Shown here: one piece after another, positions 21,324 to 32,422 of the stretch
Numbering within the stretch: the stretch's first letter is position 1
Layout of the letters: each line of letters starts with the position of its first letter
Origin: Madurella fahalii
Lineage: Eukaryota; Ascomycota; Sordariomycetes; Sordariales
Direction: 5' to 3'
Length of the DNA stretch: 64,000 nt
Assembly (NCBI GenBank): GCA_029876055.1
Contig: CM056874.1
Span: 2,232,001-2,296,000, forward strand
Made by a program: the position numbers and the translations under genes
The notes under the pieces: generated by a model
The model's database searches: none
Seen by the model: the letters and a program-made list of their open reading frames with translations, nothing else
Told to the model about the DNA's origin: nothing

Positions 21324-24300
21324 CTAGTTGACTTCGTACGTGAAGCGATCAGTGATCATATCCCCGAGCTTTTCACTCTGCGGATGCTCTTGTGGAGGCT
21401 GTGGACCTTGCTGCTTCCTAACGTGTTCCTGAATATGCGACACAATGGCAAAACGGTCATACTCTTGAGCAAGGGCAATCGCTTCTTCCCAGGCTCTCTG
21501 GCGCGTCTCAAAAGGCAACAGCATGGCGACCATGTCTAGTCTACCGTGGCCGGCGGCCGCGACCAGGGGGTTATACGACCATTCAGAGGTGTCGGCGGAA
21601 ACCCTGGCCCCCGAGTTGAGTAGGAGGACGGCGACTTCCAAGTCCCCCAAGGCCGCGGCTATGGCGAGCGGAGAGGGTGATCGGGGATTCGCGGGGTTCG
21701 GATCCAGTCCACCCGGCCATTCGAGCAGTAGACGGATGAGCCGCAGGTTCTTTATCCCGCAGGCCCATGCCAGGGCGCTTTCATCCGTGTAGTTATCCGG
21801 AGGGTTGGGGTTAGCTCCGTGGCTCAGGAGCAATTCGACGAGCTCTAGGCAGTTGGGGCTGGCATATTGGCACGCCACCTCAAGGGCGTTGGGGCCGGCC
21901 ACCCTGCCGCCCGCGCCTATAACATCCCAATGCTGCAATCTCGCATTGACCTTTGCGCCATGGTGCAGAAGCAACTTAACGACACCGAGAATGTCCTTGG
22001 CATCCGTCCCCAGTTCACTCGGGGCCATGGCGGCCCGGAAGACCGCCAAGTGAAGAAGATAGTGTCCTCTGAACACTGCGCTACGGTTATTCAGCTCGGC
22101 CGGTAATCCCAAGCAGGAAGAGCAATATCCTATGCCGGAGTCGGCATGCGCTCCAGCCTCTAGGAGAGCGGCGATCATTCCGAGGTCCAGCTTTCGGTGA
22201 CATAATACAACCTGAAGGGGTGGAGCGGAACAATCGGAGGTGCAGTCGAAGTTGGGATCAGCCCCGTACTTGAGAAGAAGCTTCACCATCTCAAGATTTC
22301 CGTACGTCTGGTAGGTGTGGGGAGCTTCCCGTGCTCCGCAGGCGAGCTTGAGTGGTGTTAGTGCGCATCCAAATGCTGCGCTGTAGACATGCACGGACGC
22401 ACCACGGCGGAGCAGCTCCTCTGCTATCGCGGTGATTCCTACTCTAGCCGCCGCTTGGAGCGGGGTGTCCGTTTTCCGGTTTATACCCCTGCCGTTGACG
22501 TCGATGTTTGTGTGGAGCACCCGAGAGATGAACTCCAGACTGGGATGTAGCGATATGAAGAAGGAGAGAGGGTGTATGTCAGATGTGAAGTTCCGGCAGT
22601 CCTGGAAAGACTCAGACTCATGCGGAGAGAAGATAGGCACGCCCTTGTCGATAAGGAACCGCAATATCCCGGCCTTGATAGAATTGGCCTCGTCTGTGAG
22701 ATGCTGGACTCCTCGCTCGGGATCCTCGGGGACCTGCATGCTAGGAAACATGATTCCGTAGATGGAGGTGCCACTACAATCCATCTCATTGTCGATAAGG
22801 CACTGCAGCTGTTCATCCTCTACCCAGCACTGAGGAGACCAAAGCGAGGGACGACATGTGTGAATATCTGCTCCGAGGCTAATTAGGAACGTCAGCGTCT
22901 CGGCGCTGGCCGGTCCAGATCCTCGGACGATGCGCGGAAGCGCAACGTCAACAGCCTTTGCTGCAGAGAGTAAAAGAATGGAATATCGGGTATTCCATAC
23001 TGCTATCTCCTTGTTAACATCCACGCGGTATTGAGACCGCAATGCTGATATAGCTGCATGGTTGTTGGACCGAGCGGCCGTCACCATCATCACCGCACGG
23101 TCCATCTCTGTGGAGGCAAAGCCGTTGTCCAGGAGGCATGAAAACGTATCTACGTAGCAGCTACGAATGCACGCCTCAATCAACAGATCCTGGATCCTGG
23201 ATCCTTTGTGGTTTCGCAGTATATGAGAGACAATATCCCGAGAGAGCGGGGTTAGTTGTTCGTTCTGGAATACGTCCTCAAGGAACCTGGTCCCCAGGGG
23301 TTCTTCTTCTTTTTCCAGCACCCCCAGATTGAAGCCAGCCCGGACCATGGCCGCAACCGCGCGTAGTTTGCGTTTTCGAAGGCACCAGCGTAACGAAGCA
23401 TCCTGCAATGTCCACTGAGATGCATTGGGAGGGATGAAAGCAGTGCCGAGGTAGCTCTGCAATTTCTGGATCCCTTCCTCTGCATTAGAGATGATACCGA
23501 AGATAGTTAATCGGCGCTCTGATGTGAGGTTGGTGAAGAAAGGCCGGAATAACCTGTCAAGGTCGCTATGGCCGGCTAATAGAGCCGCGTCGAGGAGTGT
23601 CTCGGTCTGCGTGCCTCTCACATACACGTCTTCCCGGAAGGGTGCGTCTTCCGCTTTCTCCCAAAATAATCCATCAATGTCGGATCCCCCACGTAGAAGA
23701 ATCTGCATCACCTCAATGCGGCGGCCCCTATCCAAGTTGTCTTTCTGGAGAGCCCGGAGCAGGTGTCCAGCAGCAGTGTACCCTCCGCAACGGTAATTCA
23801 CGTCAGCTCCACCGGCGAGAAGGGCTTCAACAGACTTGATGTTCCCTTTGGTGGCTGCCTGGATGAGTGGTGAGCTGAAAGGAACAATCAAATACGGATG
23901 ATTCGGCACTTGGAATCTTCGCTTTTGATCTGGGATCACGCGTTGCCTCATGAGAAGCTTGCAGATGTCGTCGCAGTCGTGCCATGCTGCGACGAGCAAA
24001 AGCCATATGCCGTGTTCCTCGATCCACTGCAAGTCCTGCAAAAAGGCCCGCGCAAGAGATCGGAAGAAAACCTGGTCTCCGACCTCGCAGGTCCATATGA
24101 GGAATTCCGGCCGGGCCCACTGTACCGAGTGGTGCCGCATGAAGGCTTTGAGGTAAGATGGTGGAATATTCTGCATGATGCACTCTATGAGCTGTAATCT
24201 GTTCTCCGAGACACGGTCGTGGCCATAGAAATCGCCCCACTTATTGTTCGCCAAATTATACATAGCGATACCGAGAGCGTGGAGCGACTCGAAAGAAGTG

Positions 24301-25429
24301 GACGATTGCGAATCGAATCCATAGGGAAGCTCGGCTCCCAAGTGGCTCATGGTGGAGGAAAGGCCGAGTACAGCGGCATCTCGGCGTTCAAGCTCGATCT
24401 CAAGACAGGGAGACATCCAGGTGGAACCGTGGCCGACAGAGGGGCACGGGGAAAGGGGTGCGGGATCCGTTGCTGACGGCTGTTAGCGTGGCAGTGATAT
24501 TAGAAAGTAGATGTCGATTCGAGGTTTCGACTTACCAAATCCTCGGAGGGTGGTTTGTAGCAGGACAGTGGGCAGCTTGTCCAGCAAAGGTGACCATAAT
24601 CTCACAAAACGCTCGTTTAGGATGGGTATTTCGAAAGCCGGGCTACCGAGATTGGCAGCGGGATTTAATATCTGGAATGTCTCATCGACCTTGATGGGGT
24701 TTTTCCGTAGCATGGCAACGTTTGTGTACTCAGAGTCCGAGATATGCGGGATGGCTGTGGATGCGTGTGACGGCGACGCAACCGTGCGACCGAAACTGGG
24801 CCCATCATCTCCGCTTGGGTTGTCGACCCTATGGGAAGGGAGTCCAATCGCATACGTCGTATCAGAAAAGAGGACGTCGCTAGGGCTAGGTGGTGGCGTG
24901 TTTATCGAGACATCTCTGGACAACGGGAGGTTCTCTGTTCGCGTACGATCTTTAGCATCCTGAGCTTCCTGATAGCCTTCCCCTGGGAACGAGCTGATTC
25001 AGAAAGTGGAGTCGGGGTTGATACCTCGAGCTTTGGCACCCCACTGCTTTAGGTATCGCGCGGTTTCCTTCTCTACTTTTGTAGGGGGGATGAGGGTACC
25101 GCAAAGATAAACTGCAGACGTGCGGTGTCCTCGCGAAGCTAGGCGTTGGTGAACAGCAATCCAGTCTCGGGCCTTCATGTTCTTCTTTAATCCCAGAGAG
25201 TCTCTCAGTTTTGTCTCGTAGGTTGACAGCCTTGGAAGTGTTAGCTTTTAGTCACCCGAATCATGCGGAAATTTGCGTACGGAACCACGGGGAATCCATG
25301 CTGATTTTCCATGATATCCTTTATTTCTTTCAGAGACTTTTTCTTCTCCTGATACAGCTGGCGCAGCAGGTGACGGTATTGGCCCCATGGCGGCTGCCGC
25401 TGAGCTAGCTGGCTCTTGGATAGGTCCAT
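21324..25429 (-). CDS. Clr5-ankyrin repeat protein, four exons
   Basis: Exons 25429-25281, 25230-25025, 24982-24536 and 24472-21324 join with consistent phases (introns of 50, 42 and 63 nt) to give 1316 aa. Residues 14-60 are a Clr5 domain (PPWGQYRHLLRQLYQEKKKS, then KEIKDIMENQHGF), continuing to KNMKARDWIAVHQRLASRG. This domain is common at the N-terminus of large fungal ankyrin and tetratricopeptide proteins and is predicted to bind DNA. After a Ser/Pro-rich linker, ankyrin repeats run from about residue 460 to 1280 (SPLIQAATKGNIKSVEALLA, VKLLLKYGADPN, VELLLSHGANPNPP). The last exon is free of stops over more than 1000 codons. The ATG at 25429 is the first in frame, but a poly-T tract and CAG directly before it could be another acceptor, so an upstream exon is possible. 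Confidence 0.85.
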
Positions 25430-26315
25430 CTGAAGAAGAAAAACAAAATTTCGATGATATTCAGTGTTCTTAAGCGACACAAGGTGAAGTGAAGGAAGGG
25501 CTTAACTTCGACGAGGTCAAGGTGGAGGGGTTCTGGGTCATGCAGAATTACGCGGGCGTCCCAGAATCTGGTGCCACTTGCCAGTTTCTGGTGGGGTCCT
25601 TCTATTTTCTGCATGGCCAAACTAAGGTACTGTACAGTACAGTACCTACCTAGGTAGCCACTTGGATTTCCGGGCTGCGCCTTATCAGCGCTGCACCTGA
25701 TCAGCGCTGCATGAGTCCTGACCAACCAGTAGCCATGGAGCAGACAGCCTCGGCCATTCTTCATGTCTCCCAATGGTCCCACTTTCATCAAGGCGATGCA
25801 CGTTAACCAGAATGCGAGCCGATCAGGCTCTCGCAGTGTTCTGGGCCCTGGCCAACCGTTCTGGCAGTGGCCGCGACGATATATGGCGAGACTCATATGA
25901 GACCATTTGGTATTGACCACGGACTTGGACGACTCGGTCATTGGAGCATTATTCAGGTCCCGTTATTATAAGCGGGTTAATTACGTTCCCTGTCCCGGGA
26001 AGGGGGAGCCTACCAAATGCTGCGTGTCAAATCCTGGTGGGCTTCGAAGTACTGTACAGTACAGTACATTTTAATTCGTTGCTGCGCACGCCGCCAGGAA
26101 TTATGGGGGAGGGGGAGGGGGAGAGGCTGTGCTGGGCAACACGGATCGGATGCTGCTAATCACCAATCTCAGTTGAACCAAATTCTGTCGCCGAGCCAGA
26201 TTCTGGACGTCGTTCTCATCGATTTAACGAAGCCTGCTTAGTGGTGTGCATGTTGTCTCTCGTCAAGCATTATGAGGTTCGTCGAGCCCCCTCTTCCCCT
26301 TTAGCTTCTTAAACC
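25430..26315. promoter_or_regulatory. Upstream region of the Clr5-ankyrin gene with paired GTAC-rich palindromes
   Basis: GGTACTGTACAGTACAGTAC at 25627-25646 recurs in near-identical form at 26049-26067, about 420 bp apart in direct orientation. Both are internally palindromic. Binding factors are unknown. No gene was seen. Confidence 0.3.
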
Positions 26316-26587
26316 ATGTCCTTGTCAGATGAGGCGGTAATTGCCTTAGTCGGTGTAGTCCTTATGTGTCCTCCCTTGGCTGCACTCCTCTATCGGGCGA
26401 AGTTTTGGCGACGCTTCACCCACATTAGAGGAAACCGTGGTATGCTTCATGGTTCATTCCCGGTTCCATCATCACATCTTTCCCTTCGCTTTCTCTTTCT
26501 CTTTCTCTCTCTCTTTTTGTTTTCTTTCCCTTTTTGGTGTGTTTGGGGTGGGGTACTGACCGTTTGATTCTGTTAGATCCCGGCTAG
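26316..26587 (+). CDS. Tiny single-helix membrane protein (tentative)
   Basis: Exon 26316-26439 encodes MSLSDEAVIALVGVVLMCPP and then a short basic tail (FWRRFTHIRGNR). A phase-1 GTATGC donor and a TGTTAG acceptor at 26576 lead to a stop at 26585-26587, giving about 44 aa. The intron contains a CT-rich tract. One-helix proteins of this kind occur in fungi, usually with a longer tail. The frame after the stop remains open to 26687, so the stop may be a mutation. Confidence 0.3.
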
Positions 26588-29500
26588 ACCATGGCTTCCA
26601 TTCCACCGGCCTGCCCATTGCCAGAGGCGGCCCAATCTCACATCCATGATATCGAGCGACGAGAGACTCCAGCCATGATACCGTAGTGACTGCCTGTTAT
26701 TTCCTATATTCCTTCTTGTCACTGGGTGTCCTGTTGATGTGAACAGCCGCGGCTGAGGAGAGATGGTGTCATGTTTGTGTTGGTGGTAGATCTGCCATAA
26801 GTGGCTATGCTGAGACTCACGTTAAGGCTCGTTTTATTGCTTTGTTGTATGATTGACTTTGGACAGAAATGCTCAGCAGCGACGTTGGGATACTTGCGAA
26901 CCGAAGGACGTGGAAAGATGTTTGTTAAAGATGAACCTCTTGGCCCACTGGTTTTACTCTCATCCTCTCTTCCTAACACTCGCGGAACAACTATCACCTC
27001 AAGTCCCCCCACACACATTTCACGTGACTATGTGTAGGCATATGGTTGCCAAGCCCTCAACACTTCACTATATACCCTGAAACTGTGCAGGTTTCTTCAA
27101 GGTGGTGGATTGGTCCCACGGCCACCTGCCCTCTCTGACTCATTCATCTCTTTACGCTCACTTGCTGCAGCGGTGTCCGAAGGGACTATTCTCAGAATCG
27201 GGTGTTCTGTAGCCACTAGTCTCTCACCTCAGCGCATCTTGGGCCGCCAGTCGTTGCTAAGACAGTCGGTAGCCTTCAATGTCAGCTAGAAGACGCTCAT
27301 GGCAACATTCTCGTCTTCAAGATAATATTAGGAGCGCCAAGTTCCAGCCCCCGGGGTGCCAACCTAGCAAGTATGTCCCTCTGACCAGAGGGACCCTGCC
27401 CTCTGGGGGCAGTTTTCCCTAACTCACTGATTCGAGGTCTTCATCGAAAAAGACTTCCTCTATCTTACAGAACAGATAACGACGGATTGTAGGATGTGGA
27501 TCCTGGGTAGTCAATGTGGTAAAGTAGCTCTTTAAGTTGGACCTCTTCTTGGGAGTCGAAATAACGAGGCTATTGACTCTATAATTCTGGTCGATCTATT
27601 TCCTTGAGTCCCGGTGTTGTAGGTAGGCCTGCTTTTTCTAGCTGGGTAGACCTGTTTGAAGTATCTGAAAACAAGAGGTTTATTAGTGGCTTGGTCATTG
27701 ATATAGGCTACAATCTGGCTGTTTTCTAATCCGCCTTGATATTCTGGGCTGACAATGCCTCCTTCCGAGCAGTTGTCCAACAAGTAAGTGCGAAATCGAG
27801 CCCGTCGAAGCTACCGTCGTGTTCCTACCCGGCAGCACCCTGCATAACGGATCTGGTTAGGATAGTACCAAGGGCAACGGCGCGGATGCCGAAGCGTTAG
27901 CAGCATGCAGACCTCTTCCCGCCAACCCGGGCCGGTAGCTACTACCTTTTGGCGAGGCCGCTGCCCATCCAGCTGCTTGGTAGGCTCTCCCCTGGCTTGG
28001 TCTCAGCGTGTATTGTAAACTCGAAAAAGTCGCGCATCTCAGTCCTGGTCACGTACGGCACGGGTTTGAGCGCCGTCTAACCACCTACGACGCCCACCTC
28101 CGACTACATGATTGTGCAGACTCTCATCGATGCTACTTCAATTTCACGCCGGCTAAGCCGAATTCTTGGTCTACAGCTTGGCTCTAGAATGGGATACATG
28201 TTGTTACGGAGCGGGTTAGAATGGGATAATAAAGTCGGAGTCAGTGTAATGACCACCAGTATAATGAGCATTGCCTCAACCAGGGCATTGCAGGGAGTTA
28301 TTGTTGGAGAGTTGATTGTTATATGGAGTACCTAATGATAAGGATCGTCACCACCTTAGCGTTCATTATATTGGCAGCATGCCTCGTTACGTTGCAACCT
28401 GTGGGAATCATGTCTTAGAAACGTTACCACTATAGTAGGAGTGGAACGAGCATGTCAAGGTACATCATATCTAGGTGGATAGAAAAGGTATCGTAACCGT
28501 GGCAAATATGCAAGAAGCGGCATTACTGCCTCGTATCCCACTCACTCAGCAGCTCGTTTCCTTTTATTCTCTTTCTCCATGCCTCCGGTGGCCCTCGGGG
28601 GGGCGCCTTCGGCGGAATCTTGCGGGGGGCTTCTCGCTGCACTCGGGGCTGTATATGTATCCACCTGGATGTATCTAGTACGCACCAAGACACTTGTAAA
28701 GGTAAGATCACGGAGCAAAGGATGGGTATCTGGGTACGTACAGTAGACAATACGCATGGTACAGAGCATCATTGGCCTCAGGCACTTCTCAACGGGTTGA
28801 GTACTCCGGGTAATTACACAGGAGTGTGGCATTGCCAGACAGGTCTTGTTCGGCGTGAATCATTCGCAGTACTATTATCCGTTGCACGACTGGCGGTAGG
28901 TAATATGAAGGTGCTGACACGATAAAAAACGGGCGTGGCTGGAGGGTCAGGCGAAATGCCCACAGATTATATGAACCCCTTTATTAGAAAAAAATTCTTT
29001 TCCTTTTTTTCCTTTTTTTTCCCCCCTAGAAGAAAAATTGAATGACATACACTTCACGCGACTAATATCAGTGTAGACTCCAGGCCACAAGCATTGTAGT
29101 TGTTGAGCCATCTGGCCGACGATACTGCAGCTCGGGAATCATTATTAGGATGAAGACGTTTTTTTGTTCTGGGTCCATGTGCTCTCTTTGTTAACGTTGC
29201 TCGCTCTGGTGGTTGGTAACACGGACAATGTATTTAGTAGACGTTGCGAAGATGATAATCTGATTAATTCGCGGTGATGATGTCGGTTGCATGGCCGAGT
29301 ACGAGTTCCGCGTACCTTAGTCGGGCTTCCGTAGTGACAAGTATGTCCGTCCCGAGCCCGGCTGCGTCTGGTGGCACAAGATAATGTGGGGAGAGGGCTC
29401 GGGGAATGGACTCATATCCGAGTCATCGTCCCGGATCTTTTTCTTCGCGAAGGCGGTGGGCATGGAAGGGAGGGTCTCCCGGGTATGCAGGGCTGAAAAT

Positions 29501-30167
29501 TACCCCCGGCAGTATGCAGCCCTTCGGGGTTTGCCGTCATTAGCAGTCGCGAGGATGACATTTAATATCGGGGAGCCATGATCATGTTACACAGGGCACG
29601 CAGGCGAGCCCGTATCGCAACCGGCCGCCAATCTCGCCCTTCCTAACGTCATATCTGTAATCACAGCTCGATAGGACAGTCAGCTGGCTTCAAAATTGTC
29701 TTGATGCGTCAACCAGTCTTTCAGTACGGCTAGGTGAGGCTGTGACTTGACTCGTAAGTTGTAATGCGTCGGGTCAGCGAGGTAGCATAGAGTGAAGCCA
29801 ATTAGTGCGCGTCCCATCCAACGTTGCAGGTGGCGTTGGACGGTTTGAAGAGCCTTGGCTAACGCCCGGAAGGGGTATGTCAAAATTAATTGTTGAGGAA
29901 GAGACCAAGTAGGAATAATGATTGAAGAGGAAAACACGAAGAAGGCGGTGGGGAGGATGGGATTGGGTGTAGGTAAACGAGCTCGCACATTGAATGGCCT
30001 CGAAGAAGTATAAATCCAACATCGTCGCTCTCGTCTTCCCCTTCTTCTTGATCATCACCATCGCCTTCCCTATAGCACCGAAAAGATCGACATCTCACAA
30101 GAGTCCCTGACACTTGTACATCAAACACCACTAAAGTATCTGGCATACCCAACCACAAACCCTCAAC
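26588..30167. other. Long intergenic stretch, one repeat, no supported gene
   Basis: Contains the dispersed repeat at 27336-27432, a T/C-rich tract at 28985-29028 and short open frames without known motifs (for example 27532-27783 minus and 28108-28335 plus). Confidence 0.3.
27336..27432 (+). repeat. Dispersed repeat, copy 2
   Basis: Inverted relative to 20060-20160. See that entry for the shared blocks. Confidence 0.55.
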
Positions 30168-30797
30168 ATGAAGTTCACCCTCGCTGCCATCCTCAGCATC
30201 GCCGGAGCCGCCCTTGTCTCGGCCGCCCCGACGTCGACTGTCCCGACCCTGCCCAAGTCAACGGGCCTGACACTGCCTCCCGAGGCCATTGCCTTCCTCG
30301 AAGAGTTCAACGCATGGAACGCCACCAAGAAGTTGCAGCCGCAGCCTTCGCCCCGCGGCCTCGACCTCGGTTCGCGCGCGCCCCAGGCCACGCGGCTCGT
30401 CGTCCTCGACACGTACGTTGTCATCACGGACGAAGAGTTCTGGGACGATGAGACGCACACACGGGATCAGGGCGTCGTAACGCTGCCTATCGGCGCCGAC
30501 TTTGGACAGACGGTCTGGCACGACTTCCAAGCGTGCGGAGGCGGAGAGATCTGTGTCAAGGTCAAGACGCGCTTTAACCTCGTCACGGACAATGACCTCG
30601 ACATGACCATCCTGATGGAATTTTACGAAGGCACCGAAGAGTCCACCGACCCCGAAGATCTCAACGGCTTTCTTTACACCACGCGCCAAATCCTGCGCGG
30701 TGTCAGGGACCAATTTGACTACACCGTCCGCAACTCGGTCGAGGACGATGATGATTCTGCGAGGGTCTATTTCAACGTCTGGAACACCATTCCTTGA
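30168..30797 (+). CDS. Secreted protein of unknown function
   Basis: A single-exon 209-aa protein with a clear signal peptide (MKFTLAAILSIAGAALVSA, cut before APTS). The mature protein is acidic and has one close Cys pair (ACGGGEIC), one possible N-glycosylation site (NAT) and no recognised domain. A TATAAAT box lies at 30009-30015, about 155 bp before the ATG. Third-position GC is high, which supports coding. A secreted enzyme is less likely than a small secreted protein or effector-like protein, but no function can be assigned. Confidence 0.8.
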   Translation: MKFTLAAILSIAGAALVSAAPTSTVPTLPKSTGLTLPPEAIAFLEEFNAWNATKKLQPQPSPRGLDLGSRAPQATRLVVLDTYVVITDEEFWDDETHTRDQGVVTLPIGADFGQTVWHDFQACGGGEICVKVKTRFNLVTDNDLDMTILMEFYEGTEESTDPEDLNGFLYTTRQILRGVRDQFDYTVRNSVEDDDDSARVYFNVWNTIP

Positions 30798-32422
30798 ATG
30801 TACCGGTGACTGCTCTACACGTGGTAGCACGTTGGCAGCGGGAGGCGGATGATGCTGGATTTTCCCTTGGATGTGGTACTCCATCTACCGCAGGAACTTG
30901 GTCGCAATTTGATCTTTCCAATTTTTCTGTTCTTGCTTTCTTTTTCTTGGTTCGTCGTTTGTTCCCACCACATACGCTCTTTGCCCGAACACCACTAGAT
31001 AGACAGAGAATATACAAACTTAAAGGCCTTCAACACAAATCAGCCTGGTTGTAAAGACTCTCCCAAAAAGTTGGGTCACACCCGCCTTAGCGCCCCCGCC
31101 CACTTTACCACCTCCTTACAAGAACAGCCACAACGAGTCAAAATTGGGCCAAATTGAATGCGGACTTGAAAAAATTGACGTATTTGTCTGGCCTTCTATA
31201 TTTAGTATACTAGCCCTGTGACTTGTGTACTGCAGCTAGGCGTCTAAGCATAGACTAGATCAGCTAATCTATCAAGCCCCAGGGCACCTTATCCTAATAC
31301 GTCCTTCAGGGCCGCTTCTACCTTTGCGACATTAGCCTCGTTTTTCTTAGGCAAAGAGTAAAGCTATCGACAGTGTATTCTAGGTAGGGAATTTATATAC
31401 GTATCGTAAATCAGCGTTACCTCCTTGACTCTTTTCCACCCAGATATTACTAAGATAGGGACCAATATATAACCCGGTCCTACGATACCACCTCGCAATG
31501 CTTTTTGAGAACTATAGCCGTATCACAGTCGAGAAGAAGATTGATCCTGTCCTGCTCCACAGGTACTCCAGACTCGAGATTATGCCTGATGTTTCCGACA
31601 TTGTGTCCTAGATCGAGGTGTTTTGCTCCTTTGAACCATAACTGGCGATGTCGATGTACATGTTGCTCCCTGTGATTGCATGCCCTGATTAGGTTGTCAG
31701 GATGAAAGCCGTCTGATAGTACGGCATTTCTCTTGTGGGCTGCCTTGGACCCTCTCAGATCACCACGTGTCCCGCCCTATGGTGCTGGACAGAGACTGAC
31801 GAGTGCAACCCTGGATTGTTGACCCCTGTTGACATGCGGGGAAATCCGTAAATCCCTATTGTTTGGGTCCTACCTGCAGGGCTTACACCGATGCTCACTC
31901 GCTAGCACCGGCTAAAGTTGGTGTGCCGTTCAGATGCAGGATCAGCCGGCAAGACACTACATTCGCTGCGTTAAATGCTACCAAACCCCAGTATGGCCAT
32001 ACCCCACTGTTGCACTGAAGAACCAATATCACAGCCGTACAAGCTGCAGCAGCACATCATTACGGCAGCTCGTTATGTCGTCCCGTCCGTCCAGGAACCC
32101 ATCGCGCCGTTGGATGAAGGTTGGTTGGCATTGTTCACTTGGAACCCCGGATTTACCCAGATGAGCGGAACTCCCGCTGAGATAGGACGACGACAACAAC
32201 ACGCCATCTGAGTCAGCTCAGGAGGCGAGAGTGTGTGCGCGCGTGTGTATGCGCATATATATGCATACATATGCAGGCACGAGGCGCCAACGAGTCGCAA
32301 TGAAAACCAGAGGGTGAATTCGCCGTCTCAGTCATATTCTGATAGGTACCAGACGGACCTCATGTTCTTCTATACTTCCTTACCTACCAATTGTTTCCAC
32401 CTACCAACACAGCCCACCCACC
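30798..32422. other. Intergenic, AT-rich with a decayed minus-strand fragment
   Basis: On the minus strand, pieces around 31289-31360 (PKKNEANVAKVEAALKDVL, then a stop) and 31480-31650 look like remnants of coding sequence, but the family was not recognised. Positions 32232-32280 hold alternating GTGTGC and ATATATGCATA sequence. Confidence 0.3.

Noticed and set aside
30258..30884. 208-codon minus-strand open frame
   Set aside because: Shadow of the secreted-protein gene at 30168-30797; the plus-strand product has a signal peptide and coding-like composition.
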